Positions 1 to 8,057 of a DNA stretch of 64,000 nucleotides are shown in pieces (the stretch's first letter is position 1; the number at the start of each line of letters is the position of its first letter). The position numbers and the translations under genes are program-made. The notes under the pieces are model-generated. The model saw only the letters and a list, made by a program, of their open reading frames with translations, was not told where the DNA came from and made no database searches. This stretch comes from Bacillota bacterium (GTDB lineage Bacteria > Bacillota > Negativicutes > Sporomusales > Sporomusaceae), in the NCBI GenBank assembly GCA_023443285.1, contig JAEZVB010000062.1:1-64000 (forward strand), in the 5' to 3' direction.

Positions 1-775
1 CGGTAAACCTCTCTTTTATTAAGCGGCGTAGTGCGATCTCAACTTTTTGCTGTTGTAACGGCACGGTTTTAGCGACAATCCGAATGATGATCTCTCCTGG
101 CCTAAGATCCACTACCCCCAATACACTGGGACCGTCAATCACCTCAGGCACTGTCTGTCCGACAGTCTTACATACCTCATTCAAGACTGTAAATACTTGT
201 TCCATGTCGGCCTCATAGGCAATTGGCACATTAACAACTGCCTGCATATGCCCGCGGGTATAATTGCTTACTTTGGCAATCGAGCCATTAGGAATAATGT
301 GAAGAATACCATTCCCATCCCGCAGCTTCGTAACCCTAAAGCCTAGTTCCTCAACGGTACCAGCCATATCGCTAATCGCGATATAATCGCCAACACCGTA
401 TTGATCCTCCAAGATGATAAAAAATCCAGTGACAAAATCCTTGATCAGGCTTTGAGCACCTACACCGAGAGCCAAACCGATAATGCCGGCTCCGGCAACA
501 ATCGAAGTGGTATCAATCTTGAACTCCTGCAGCAGCATTACAACAATGATAAAATAAATAACATAGCGGATAATACTGTGCATAAGTCCGCTTAGTGTCC
601 GGGCGCGTTTCTCATCAAGATACAGCGTTTTACTGCCAGGCCTCGGAATAAAAAATTGCTCCACCATCAAATTGGTAAACTTGAGCACCAGTGCGCCGCC
701 AATCACAATGGCGGCCAACCGCACAGCCTTTATCGCCATTGACAGCCAAAAATCAGTTGTCAGTATTTGTTCCAC
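1..775 (-). CDS. MscS-family small-conductance mechanosensitive channel (3' part cut off)
   Basis: Membrane channel of the MscS family, which opens under membrane tension to release solutes. The visible 258 residues hold a hydrophobic segment near residues 10-30, another near 65-85, and the pore-lining glycine/alanine-rich helix (GAGIIGLALGVGAQSLIKDF), followed by the beta domain with the family's PNG motif (IIPNGSIAKVSNY) and the start of the C-terminal alpha/beta domain. The start chosen is GTG at 773-775, with a GGAGG site 6 bases upstream; it overlaps the end of the DUF3343 gene by 23 bases, so the two are translationally linked. The gene runs off the left edge of the window and the true C-terminus is not seen. 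The link to a selenium operon is unusual; the channel itself is ordinary. Confidence 0.9.
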   Translation of the reverse strand, partial: MEQILTTDFWLSMAIKAVRLAAIVIGGALVLKFTNLMVEQFFIPRPGSKTLYLDEKRARTLSGLMHSIIRYVIYFIIVVMLLQEFKIDTTSIVAGAGIIGLALGVGAQSLIKDFVTGFFIILEDQYGVGDYIAISDMAGTVEELGFRVTKLRDGNGILHIIPNGSIAKVSNYTRGHMQAVVNVPIAYEADMEQVFTVLNEVCKTVGQTVPEVIDGPSVLGVVDLRPGEIIIRIVAKTVPLQQQKVEIALRRLIKERFT

Positions 776-1016
776 GTGAACCTCCACACTCAGTAAGCTT
801 TTCATAAATGTAACTCCGGCCTACTGCCGTCCGGCTAAAAAGTTTGGACCAACGCACCTTGTCGTCAGCAAACAACCGGATAATATCTGCTTGCTGCGAA
901 GCCATGAAGAGCAGGCATTGCCCACAGCTAATATCAATTTCCCGCGGTGTCGGCAAAACATAACAGCCAATACCCTTTTGCCTCAAAAGCCGCTCGGCCT
1001 TTATGGATTGCTGCAC
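753..1016 (-). CDS. DUF3343 protein, putative Se/S carrier-like
   Basis: Small protein of the DUF3343 family (putative selenium/sulfur carrier-like), commonly found next to selD and yedF. It shows a CGQC motif (two cysteines likely to carry the chalcogen) in the middle of the chain. The coordinates give the only ATG/GTG/TTG start (GTG at 1014-1016), but no ribosome binding site precedes it, and the open frame continues upstream through YDRLISFDSVQQ, which resembles the usual N-terminus of this family. An AGGTG site at about 1064-1068 lies 5-8 bases before in-frame ATT (1056-1058) and ATA (1053-1055) codons, so the real start is probably one of these non-standard codons. Between yedF and mscS in one operon. 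Function is inferred from family and neighbours only. Confidence 0.75.
   Translation of the reverse strand: MQQSIKAERLLRQKGIGCYVLPTPREIDISCGQCLLFMASQQADIIRLFADDKVRWSKLFSRTAVGRSYIYEKLTECGGSRGTNTDN
768..783. promoter_or_regulatory. degenerate parS-like palindrome
   Basis: The 16 bases TGTTCCACGTGAACCT match the ParB site consensus TGTTNCACGTGAAACA at 14 of 16 positions, including the full CCACGTGAA core. It overlaps the start codon of the mscS gene, about 25 kb from the parAB locus. The two mismatches are at the right edge. It may bind ParB weakly or may be chance. Confidence 0.35.
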
Positions 1017-1070
1017 CGAATCAAAGGAAATTAACCTGTCGTAACCCGGATATATAATAAGATCACCTAC

Positions 1071-1676
1071 TTATATGGTCACTGTTTTATTACGGGAAAT
1101 GGTTTCAACAACGGTGTACATGTTGGTTACTTCACCCACTGCCAGTTCAGCTTTACACTGATAATAGTCTAGGCAAGTGCCACAGGACAAAATGGTCACA
1201 CCCCGCCCGGCTAGTGTTGTCAGTTGGTCTAACACCGGTGAACCCTTGACAGTAAGCTTGACCCCGGAATTAATCATCAAGATGGCGGCAGGCAAAGGTT
1301 TAACTTCGAGCAGCGTCGTCATAAACGCATTTATCAGTACCGCCCCCAGTTCCGGTGAACCGTGCCCCAAAGTATCTTGGGTGATTAAGTAGACTTGGCT
1401 GTTATTACCGGCGTCACTTGCTGCCGTTTGGCTTGCAACACCTGTAACCTGCTGGCCTGATCCTTTAACAATACTAATATAGTAATGTCCGTCCTTAGTT
1501 TCAACGGCTGCCCCCAAAGCACTGGCTGCAGCAAATTTGGCAACATTGGTTTTAGCTACCTCGTTATCAACAATAACGGTTATTCTACCGGACTCAGTCT
1601 CTTCAATAGCCTTTTTCGTACTTATAACCGGCCCGGGACAAGCCATCCCCCGGCAGTCAACAATTTTATCTGACAT
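1071..1676 (-). CDS. yedF: selenium metabolism protein YedF (TusA domain + DsrE-like domain)
   Basis: YedF-type sulfurtransferase-like protein of selenium metabolism. The first 75 residues are a TusA/SirA-like domain with the CPGP motif (DCRGMACPGPV), whose cysteine is the expected persulfide/selenide carrier. The second half is a DsrE-like domain (TQDTLGHGSPELG... SCGTCLDYY) with a CGTC pair. Length (201 aa) is normal for the family. The ATG at 1674-1676 follows GGAGAG by 4 bases and is preferred over an in-frame GTG 12 bases upstream; it overlaps the selD end by 11 bases. Known from comparative genomics: yedF occurs with selD in organisms using selenium, including those with labile selenium cofactors. 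The exact biochemical step is not established. Confidence 0.9.
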   Translation of the reverse strand: MSDKIVDCRGMACPGPVISTKKAIEETESGRITVIVDNEVAKTNVAKFAAASALGAAVETKDGHYYISIVKGSGQQVTGVASQTAASDAGNNSQVYLITQDTLGHGSPELGAVLINAFMTTLLEVKPLPAAILMINSGVKLTVKGSPVLDQLTTLAGRGVTILSCGTCLDYYQCKAELAVGEVTNMYTVVETISRNKTVTI

Positions 1677-2694
1677 AAATCTCTCCACTCCCTTCGTTAG
1701 TTACCTGCCCAATCTTGCAGGCCGATACTACCCCAGCCGCCTGCAGTGCCACCACTAATTGGTCGGCCTCGCGCTCAGGTACGGCAAACAACAGTCCGCC
1801 TGAAGTTTGCGGATCAAAACCAATATCTCTGATAGATTCAGGCACAGTTGGAGCAAATGTCACTGTTTTTAAATATTTGCGGTTAGTATACGCTCCGATT
1901 GGCACTAAGCCCATGGCCGCGGCTTCGGCTGCCTCAGGTAGTAGTGGCAAGGTTGTACTATCAATGACTATCGACACTTTGCTGCCAGCTGCCATTTCAT
2001 AAGCATGCCCGATAAGACCAAAACCGGTAATATCGGTACAGGCGTGAATAGTAAAACCAGCTGCCGCACCTTTGGCCGCTGCATTGAGAGTCACCATTTC
2101 GGTTATTGCCGCCGCTACGCCCTGCGGGAATAGATCAGCGCGGGCGGCCGAGGCCAAAATTCCGGTGCCCAAAGCTTTGGTCAACACCAGGCAATCCCCC
2201 ATCTGCGCCCCGGCGTTTGTCCAAACCTGATCGGGATGGACAGTGCCGGTAACCGCTAGGCCATATTTAGGTTCATTATCGTCAATGGTATGTCCCCCAA
2301 TAATTACGGCTCCGGCCTCAGCTACCTTATCCTGTCCTCCCTGCAATATCGCCAGCAACACTTCCTGGGGTAATTTGCCGTTGGGAAAGGCCACCAAATT
2401 TAGTGCGGTCAGCGGCGTTGCCCCCATAGCGTAAATATCACTCAGGCTGTTTGCGGCAGCAATTTGGCCAAACAGATACGGATCATCAACAATGGGAGTA
2501 AAAAAATCGACGGTCTGCACCAAGGCCGTTGTTTCATTCAACTTATATACCCCTGCATCATCAGAGGTAGTAATGCCCACAAGCACATTGGAATGCTGCA
2601 TCACCGGCAGCTGGCACAATACTCCGGCCAGGTCCCCTGGCCCAATTTTAGCCGCTCATCCACCGCTCTTAGTATATTCTGTAAGTTTTACCAC
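1666..2694 (-). CDS. selD: selenide, water dikinase SelD, itself a selenoprotein (in-frame UGA = Sec13)
   Basis: Makes selenophosphate from selenide and ATP, the selenium donor for SelA (selenocysteyl-tRNA) and for other selenium uses. The reading frame starts at GTG (2692-2694) behind a strong AGGAGGTG site at 2703-2710 and reads VVKLTEYTKSGG, then TGA at 2656-2658, then AAKIGPGDLAGVLCQLPV, continuing with no further stop to 1666. The TGA falls exactly where SelD has its catalytic Cys or Sec, followed by the essential lysine and GPGDL. A bSECIS-like hairpin follows. Read this way the protein is 342 aa, the family's usual length; a caller that treats TGA as stop gives a product lacking the active site. 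Further motifs: DDAGVY, GGHTIDD, DITGFGLIGHAYEM and FDPQTSGGLL. First gene of the selD-yedF-DUF3343-mscS operon; selA and selB lie 13-16 kb away. Confidence 0.93.
2620..2658 (-). promoter_or_regulatory. bSECIS-like element for selD Sec13
   Basis: After the UGA (2656-2658) and 13 bases, a perfect 7-bp stem GGCCAGG/CCUGGCC (2636-2642 with 2626-2632) closes a GGA loop at 2633-2635, or a five-base GGGAC loop if the top pair opens. The loop guanines are about 20 bases from UGA, within the distance used by bacterial SECIS elements bound by SelB. The element is inside the coding sequence, as bacterial SECIS elements are. Confidence 0.75.
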
Positions 2695-2731
2695 AAGTAA
2701 TGCACCTCCTTTGCTGTTATCTCTGCTATAT

Positions 2732-2737
2732 ATTATA
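2732..2737 (-). promoter_or_regulatory. candidate -10 box for the selD operon
   Basis: A perfect TATAAT lies about 22 bases upstream of the selD Shine-Dalgarno site. No good -35 hexamer is seen 16-18 bases further up, so this is only a half-supported promoter. Confidence 0.35.
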
Positions 2738-2793
2738 CCCTACATAGACCTTACCCTGCTGAAGAATCATATTTTTCAGGTAAGTAATTTTCA

Positions 2794-3720
2794 TTATTCC
2801 AGTTTGCAGTTTTCACCGCATTCTGCCGGGCAGGCGCCAAAGCCTTCATGATAATCACAAGGTTCCAAATGGATTATTACATCGCAAGGTGAAAATTTGT
2901 TTTTAATTGCTGTTTCAATCTCATCGCACACAGCATGCGCTTTGTCAAGGTGCATATTCTTTTGCAATACCAGATGCATGTCAATCTGCCGACTGCTGCC
3001 TGATCTTCTGGTTCTTAACTGGTGAAAGGCTATGACTTCTGGGTGACTTGCGACAATGTCTCTAATTGCCATTTCCTCTTCTTCTGGTAAGCTAATATCT
3101 GTCAACTCATATATACTTTTCAGTGTCATGCTAAACCCGGCTTTAAACACGACAACGGCTACGCTGATCGCAATAACCGGGTCAAGCCAGTATAGGCCTG
3201 TCAACTTAATAATCCCCAGCCCAATAAACACGCCGGCACTTGTCCAGATATCGGCTTTTAGATGCAGTGCATCGGCCTCTAAGGCATGTGAACCCGTGCT
3301 CTTAGCCACAGCATACAGCTTACTGGATACCCAGTAATTCACAATCATCGATACGGCCATTACCACCAGACCATACTCCAGGTATGCCGGTACATGCGGC
3401 GTATTGATCTTTTCAACCGATTCATACACAATCCATAGTGCCGCAAATACAATAAGGACTGCCTCAAAGGCAGCTGACAGATTTTCAATTTTACCATGAC
3501 CATAGGCATGTTGCGTATCTGGTGGTTTACTGGATTTCCTTACAGCAAAATAGGCTACCATGGCCGCAATCAAATCTACTCCTGAATGAGCTGCTTCCGA
3601 AACAATACTGACAGCACCCGTATACATCCCGATAACTAATTTCAGTAATACAAGTACTGTATTAGATATCACCGATAATCTCGCTGTTTGCTGCTTTATT
3701 CTATTATTTTCTGCTTCCAA
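2794..3720 (-). CDS. cation diffusion facilitator (CDF) metal efflux transporter
   Basis: CDF-family exporter that moves a divalent metal out of the cytoplasm in exchange for protons. The 308 aa chain has the expected six-helix membrane part (residues about 15-205) with metal-site residues SEAAHSGVD in helix 2 and HLKADIWTS in helix 5, a histidine/glycine turn (HAYGHGKIEN), and a cytoplasmic domain containing HQLRTRRSG and HLEP. The C-terminus is cysteine-rich (CDYHEGFGACPAEC), which may bind metal and is not standard. Start is TTG at 3718-3720 with GGAGGG 7 bases upstream. A NiCo-type riboswitch and terminator precede it, so Ni2+ or Co2+ is the likely substrate. A monocistronic unit by spacing. 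Confidence 0.93.
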   Translation of the reverse strand: MEAENNRIKQQTARLSVISNTVLVLLKLVIGMYTGAVSIVSEAAHSGVDLIAAMVAYFAVRKSSKPPDTQHAYGHGKIENLSAAFEAVLIVFAALWIVYESVEKINTPHVPAYLEYGLVVMAVSMIVNYWVSSKLYAVAKSTGSHALEADALHLKADIWTSAGVFIGLGIIKLTGLYWLDPVIAISVAVVVFKAGFSMTLKSIYELTDISLPEEEEMAIRDIVASHPEVIAFHQLRTRRSGSSRQIDMHLVLQKNMHLDKAHAVCDEIETAIKNKFSPCDVIIHLEPCDYHEGFGACPAECGENCKLE

Positions 3721-3739
3721 GCTTCTCCCTCCAAGTAAT

Positions 3740-3833
3740 TAAATAAGCCTGCGGAGCCGATAGGTCCCGCAGGCTTAACCTGCTGCTTGCTTGCCCAGCT
3801 ACGTCGGCAATAACCGACCGCCTGATCCTATGC
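3740..3833 (-). promoter_or_regulatory. NiCo (czcD) riboswitch with terminator
   Basis: On the minus strand the leader folds as a four-way junction: P1 AUAGG (3827-3831) with CCUAU (3760-3764); P2 GUCGG/CCGAC; a third arm GCUG...CAGC carrying GGGCAAG; a fourth arm CAGGUUAAGCCUG; then GGGACC into P1. This matches the architecture and conserved GGGCA and GGGAC segments known for the NiCo (czcD) class, which turns on metal exporters when Ni2+ or Co2+ binds. The alternative fold AAGCCUGCGG/CCGCAGGCUU (3745-3776), followed by a weak U-rich tract, consumes the fourth arm and would terminate transcription, giving an ON switch. The downstream gene is a CDF exporter, as expected. The assignment is from memory of the consensus and was not scored. 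Confidence 0.75.
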
Positions 3834-3835
3834 TT

Positions 3836-3841
3836 ATTATA
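3836..3841 (-). promoter_or_regulatory. -10 box of the NiCo riboswitch / CDF transcript
   Basis: A perfect TATAAT ends 4-5 bases before the 5' strand of P1, placing the transcript start at or just before the aptamer. No clear -35 hexamer is visible at standard spacing. Confidence 0.5.
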
Positions 3842-3886
3842 TTAGCACAGCAAACAAAATGTGTAAAATTTTCACAGATTTACGGT

Positions 3887-4534
3887 TTAATTACCGATCT
3901 GAACCGCATGATGAACAGGGTAACCTAATGCCGCCAGCTTATCTGTCAGGGTTTTCACATCTTTTACATCAGCTCTGATAATTACTTCATAATGCCCGTC
4001 ATCGGTCGGATAAGAGACAAAGCTGCCCATGCTAATACCCTGCTCTTTAAACACACCTGAAATATCATTAATCACGCCCACCCGATCAGGCACAAGAATA
4101 GTCAGGCGGGTTTTGCCTTGCGGCAGTCCCATCGCGTCAACAAAGGCTTTAAATATGTCAGTTTCAGTTAAGATACCAACTACTTGGTTGTTCTCATCGA
4201 TAACAACCAAACCACCGATCTTGTTGTTGTACATTACCAGGGCGGCTTCTTCTACAGTAGCGTTGGCATTAACGGTGAGTACCTTTTTGGTCATTATATC
4301 TTTTACTTGCATTTTGGCTAAGAGATAGTTTAATTCAAAAACTGAAAGAGATGTCGCTGGTGATGCCGATACTTCCCTTAGATCTCTGTCGGTTACAATG
4401 CCAACAAGCTTTCCATTGTCTACCACCGGCAGACGGCGAAACTTATTATTACGCATAAGCTGTAAGGCGTCAACAACAGTCATGACTGAGGTAATGGTCG
4501 TAGGATTGGCTGTCATTCGTTTTGATACGATCAT
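3887..4534 (-). CDS. CBS-domain pair plus ACT domain protein (AcuB-like)
   Basis: Soluble regulatory-type protein. Two CBS domains (residues about 1-60 and 72-135; note VVDNGKLVGIVTDRDLRE and VIDENNQVVGILTETDIFKAF) form a Bateman module that usually binds adenine nucleotides, and a C-terminal ACT-like domain (about 140-215, LTILVPDRVGVINDISGVFKEQGI) usually binds amino acids. The arrangement matches AcuB-like proteins, whose exact function is not settled. It lies 79 bases after livF on the same strand, so it may be co-transcribed with the amino acid transporter or have its own promoter; a branched-chain amino acid as ligand is a guess from context. Confidence 0.85.
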   Translation of the reverse strand: MIVSKRMTANPTTITSVMTVVDALQLMRNNKFRRLPVVDNGKLVGIVTDRDLREVSASPATSLSVFELNYLLAKMQVKDIMTKKVLTVNANATVEEAALVMYNNKIGGLVVIDENNQVVGILTETDIFKAFVDAMGLPQGKTRLTILVPDRVGVINDISGVFKEQGISMGSFVSYPTDDGHYEVIIRADVKDVKTLTDKLAALGYPVHHAVQIGN

Positions 4535-4613
4535 AGCATAACACTCCCCTACTCATGTATTTATACAACTTCCGTAGAACTCTATCCTTTAATTATATGT
4601 ATCCAGGCGGCTG

Positions 4614-5324
4614 TTAACCGCCAAGATATGCTTTTCTAATTTCTTCGCTTGCCGCCAACTCCTTGGCGTCCCCTGACAGGATAACCCGTCCGGTCTCAAG
4701 CACATAAGCCTTGTTAGCAATCGATAATGCCATATGGGCATTTTGCTCAACCAAAAGGATGGTGGTTCCTGTCTCGTTAATATCTTTTACTATGGAGAAT
4801 ATCTCCTTTACCAATAGCGGAGCCAAACCCATTGACGGCTCATCCAACAGCAGGATACGGGGACGACTCATCAGCGCCCGCCCCATTGCCAACATTTGCT
4901 GCTCACCGCCGGAAAGCGTACCGGCAAGCTGACTACGCCGTTCAGCCAATCGGGGAAAACGACCAAATACAGTATCCATATCTTCCTTGATTCCTTTGCT
5001 ATCTGAACGCAAATAGGCACCCAAATCAAGGTTTTCCAGCACTGTCATATGCGCAAATACCCGGCGTCCTTCCGGAACTTGGGAGATTCCCAGCTTAACA
5101 ATATTCTGAGCGGCTGTGCCGGCAATGTTTTGACCTTCAAACAGAATTTGACCAGTTTTGGGTTTAAGGAGACCTGATATGGTGCGTAATGTTGTACTCT
5201 TGCCTGCGCCATTGGCGCCAATCAAGGTTACAATTTCTCCCTGATTTACTTCAACACTAATCCCTTTTAGCGCGTGAATAGCACCGTAATATACATTTAT
5301 ATTATCAACTTTTAACATTGCCAT
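4614..5324 (-). CDS. livF: branched-chain amino acid ABC transporter ATP-binding protein LivF
   Basis: One of the two ATPases that drive uptake of leucine, isoleucine and valine. Walker A GANGAGKST, ABC signature LSGGEQQ and Walker B ILLLDEPSMGL are all intact in 236 aa, the usual LivF length. ATG at 5324 follows GAGGT. Last gene of livK-H-M-G-F; it follows livG with 3 bases between. Confidence 0.96.
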   Translation of the reverse strand: MAMLKVDNINVYYGAIHALKGISVEVNQGEIVTLIGANGAGKSTTLRTISGLLKPKTGQILFEGQNIAGTAAQNIVKLGISQVPEGRRVFAHMTVLENLDLGAYLRSDSKGIKEDMDTVFGRFPRLAERRSQLAGTLSGGEQQMLAMGRALMSRPRILLLDEPSMGLAPLLVKEIFSIVKDINETGTTILLVEQNAHMALSIANKAYVLETGRVILSGDAKELAASEEIRKAYLGG

Positions 5325-5327
5325 GAT

Positions 5328-6092
5328 CTAAACCTCCTCACCGAGGTAGGCCTCGATAACCCGTGGATTATTTTTGATTTCAGAGGGCGTACCCTGCGCA
5401 ATTATGCTACCATAATCAAGCACATAAATACGCTCACACACACCCATAACAAGACTCATATCATGCTCAATCAGGAGAATGGTCAGATTAAATTTATCTT
5501 TAATCCAACGAATCATTTCCATAAGCTGCTGCGTTTCCTGGGGATTCATGCCAGCAGCCGGTTCATCTAACAGCAGCAGCTTAGGCTGAGCCGCCAGCGC
5601 CCGTGCAATTTCCAGACGGCGTTGTTCGCCATACGGGAGGTTTTTAGCAATTTCATCTTTTTTATCAGCCAGTTGGAATATCTCCAAGAACTCAATGGCT
5701 TTTTTTTCTATTTCAGCTTCTTCACTATGGTAACGGCCAATACGAAACAGCGATTCCATCAGACCATATTTTACGTGAAAGTGATAGGCGATCTTAACAT
5801 TATCCAGCACAGTAAGATCAGCAAACAACCGGATATTCTGGAAAGTACGCGCAATACCCCGCTGGGTAATCTGAAAGGGTTTAAGACCGACAACACTTTT
5901 ACCGTCAAATTCGATTTGTCCTTCGGTGGGTTCATATACACCGGTTAAGAGGTTAAAGGCCGTTGTCTTGCCCGCACCGTTCGGGCCGATTAAGCCAACC
6001 AGCTCGCCGGAAGCAATTTCAACGTCAAAATTAGAGACCGCCCTCAGGCCGCCAAAAACTATGGATAGCTTAGTTGCCTTGAGTAGAGCCAT
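5328..6092 (-). CDS. livG: branched-chain amino acid ABC transporter ATP-binding protein LivG
   Basis: Partner ATPase of LivF. Walker A GPNGAGKTT, signature LPYGEQRRLEIARAL (the LivG-type variant of LSGGQ) and Walker B LLLLDEPAAGMNP are present in 254 aa. GGAGG precedes the ATG. The gene overlaps the livM end by 23 bases, a sign of translational coupling. Confidence 0.96.
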   Translation of the reverse strand: MALLKATKLSIVFGGLRAVSNFDVEIASGELVGLIGPNGAGKTTAFNLLTGVYEPTEGQIEFDGKSVVGLKPFQITQRGIARTFQNIRLFADLTVLDNVKIAYHFHVKYGLMESLFRIGRYHSEEAEIEKKAIEFLEIFQLADKKDEIAKNLPYGEQRRLEIARALAAQPKLLLLDEPAAGMNPQETQQLMEMIRWIKDKFNLTILLIEHDMSLVMGVCERIYVLDYGSIIAQGTPSEIKNNPRVIEAYLGEEV

Positions 6093-7038
6093 TTTTCTTA
6101 CCTCCTGTCCAGCGGCTTAACATCTTAAAGCTCAATTCCTTGTTACCAAACAAGCCTTGCGGCCGATATAGCATTAGTATAATCAGCATTACCGAATAAA
6201 TAATCATCCGCCACTCTGGGTAACTGGCAAGCGCTGCCGAAACAAATGTCAGTAAAACAGCGGCTGTAATGCTGCCGGTGATACTGCCAAGACCGCCTAA
6301 TACAACCATAGTCAAGATGTCAAAGGACTTCATGAAAGTAAAGGATGCCGGATGCGCAATGTAAAAGTAGTGAGAGAACAGCGAACCCGCAACACCGGCA
6401 AAAGCTGCCCCAATGGTAAATGCCAGCACCTTATATCTTGTCGTATCTACCCCCATGGCTTCGGCAGCAATCTCATTTTCACGCACTGAGATACAGGCTC
6501 GTCCGTGGGTTGAGTCAATGAAATTCTTAATAACAAACACAGTAAATACTGTGAATGCAAACATCCAGGTAAAGTTAGTATAACGGGGAATACCCATAAA
6601 GCCAGAAGCCCCGCCAACATACTGGATGTTGAGAATACAAATACGAATGATCTCGCCCAGACCCAAGGTGGCAATGGCCAGATAATCGCCATTTAACCGC
6701 AGAGTCGGCAACCCAATCGCAAAGCCTAATGCCCCGGCACCAAGCGCACCGCCGGCAATAGCTACCAGAAACGGTAGTTGAAATTTAACAGTAAGCACGG
6801 CACTAACATAGGCACCAACCGCCATAAAGCCTGCATGGCCGATGGAGAATTGTCCGGTAAAGCCGTTAATGAGGTTCAAACTTACTACCAAAATAATATT
6901 GATTCCAATTAATATAATATTTAGTTGCCAAAACGGCCCAATGATATCAGCCAGTATCATACCCTGAATAATGGCATACACTGCAAAGCAGGCCACTAAT
7001 GCCATTAGATCTGTTTTAGTTTTTTGCAATAATTTCAT
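6070..7038 (-). CDS. livM: branched-chain amino acid ABC transporter permease LivM
   Basis: Inner-membrane permease. 322 aa with about eight to nine hydrophobic segments, the LivM hallmark GFTGQFSIGHAGFMAVGAYVSA near residue 60-80 and the cytoplasmic EAA-like loop (SVRENEIAAEAMGVDTTRYK) that docks the ATPases. It forms the channel with LivH. Eleven bases after livH. Confidence 0.96.
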   Translation of the reverse strand: MKLLQKTKTDLMALVACFAVYAIIQGMILADIIGPFWQLNIILIGINIILVVSLNLINGFTGQFSIGHAGFMAVGAYVSAVLTVKFQLPFLVAIAGGALGAGALGFAIGLPTLRLNGDYLAIATLGLGEIIRICILNIQYVGGASGFMGIPRYTNFTWMFAFTVFTVFVIKNFIDSTHGRACISVRENEIAAEAMGVDTTRYKVLAFTIGAAFAGVAGSLFSHYFYIAHPASFTFMKSFDILTMVVLGGLGSITGSITAAVLLTFVSAALASYPEWRMIIYSVMLIILMLYRPQGLFGNKELSFKMLSRWTGGKKNGSTQGN

Positions 7039-7048
7039 GGCCTGTCAC

Positions 7049-7945
7049 CTACACTTTCTCCCGGATATTTTTACCCAAGAGGCCGGTCGGTTTCCATAGT
7101 AATATAATAATCAAGATAGCGAAGGCCGCCGCATCCCGGAAGGTGGAAGACCAGAAACCACTGACCAGAGCCTCAATGATCCCCAGTATCGTACCGCCAA
7201 GCATAGCACCAGGCAAACTGCCAATACCGCCGAGAACAGCGGCAACAAAAGCTTTAAGGCCTGGCATAATGCCCATCAGTGGGTCAATTGAGTTGTAATA
7301 AATGCCGACAAGGACACCTGCGGCTGCAGCCAAGGCTGAGCCAATGCCAAAGGTAAAAGAAATTACTTTATCCACATCAATGCCCATTAGCTGGGCAGCC
7401 TCGGTATCAAAAGATACCGCTCTCATAGCTTTGCCCATCTTAGTTTTATTTACGACATAGGTCAGAATGACCATCAGCAGCAGGGATACCACTAAAATAA
7501 CAATTTGCTGACTATTTATCACCATTCCACCAACATTGTATACTTCGGAGTTGAAAAGTACCGGAAACGTACGCGGTTGGGGTGATACCAGCAGCATTCC
7601 GCCATATTCTAAAAATAGGGACACACCAATTGCCGTAATTAGTATGGCAATTTTGGGTGCATGCCTGAGCGGCCGGTAGGCAACCCTTTCAATGATCATG
7701 CCAATAACACCGGCTGCAGCCATCGAAAAGATGAGTGCGGGAATAAAGGAAAACTTAAACATTGTAGTGGCAAAAAAGCCTGCATACGCGCCCACCATGT
7801 AAATATCACCGTGGGCAAAGTTGATCAGCCTGATTATACCGTAAATCATGGTATAACCCAGCGCAATGAGCGCATAAATGCTGCCCAGAGAAATACCGTT
7901 AATTAACTGTTGACCTAGTTGTACAATTATACTTGAGGAATCCAC
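7049..7945 (-). CDS. livH: branched-chain amino acid ABC transporter permease LivH
   Basis: Second permease subunit, 298 aa, all-helical. The N-terminal GISLGSIYALIALGYTMIYGI and NFAHGDIYMVGAY segments and the EAA loop (AVSFDTEAAQLMGIDVDKVIS) are diagnostic of LivH. Start is GTG at 7943-7945 behind a GGAGAGGGG site. Separated from livK by 112 bases that hold a strong hairpin. Confidence 0.96.
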   Translation of the reverse strand: MDSSSIIVQLGQQLINGISLGSIYALIALGYTMIYGIIRLINFAHGDIYMVGAYAGFFATTMFKFSFIPALIFSMAAAGVIGMIIERVAYRPLRHAPKIAILITAIGVSLFLEYGGMLLVSPQPRTFPVLFNSEVYNVGGMVINSQQIVILVVSLLLMVILTYVVNKTKMGKAMRAVSFDTEAAQLMGIDVDKVISFTFGIGSALAAAAGVLVGIYYNSIDPLMGIMPGLKAFVAAVLGGIGSLPGAMLGGTILGIIEALVSGFWSSTFRDAAAFAILIIILLWKPTGLLGKNIREKV

Positions 7946-8006
7946 TGCGCTCTCCCCTCTCCAGTTTCAAATAATAGTTTTATGTTGAAGGGCCGGTTGG
8001 TCCGGA

Positions 8007-8033
8007 TGGCCAGGGCAGAAACTGCCCCGGCCA
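8007..8033 (-). repeat. intercistronic hairpin between livK and livH
   Basis: A 27-base inverted repeat with arms TGGCCGGGGCAG / CTGCCCTGGCCA (one mismatch) and a short loop, with no U-tract on the minus strand. It is therefore not a good terminator. Such hairpins after the binding-protein gene of ABC operons often stabilise the upstream mRNA so that more binding protein than permease is made; that role is inferred here. Confidence 0.6.
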
Positions 8034-8057
8034 CAAGAGGACGCAACACACCCTTAT

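Noticed and set aside
401..595. Plus-strand 64-codon open frame opposite mscS
   Set aside because: It lies entirely antisense to a well-supported MscS coding sequence, has no ribosome binding site and no family-like sequence.
8007..8033. Terminator between livK and livH
   Set aside because: The hairpin is strong but has no U-tract, and permease genes of the same operon follow; more likely mRNA stabilising.
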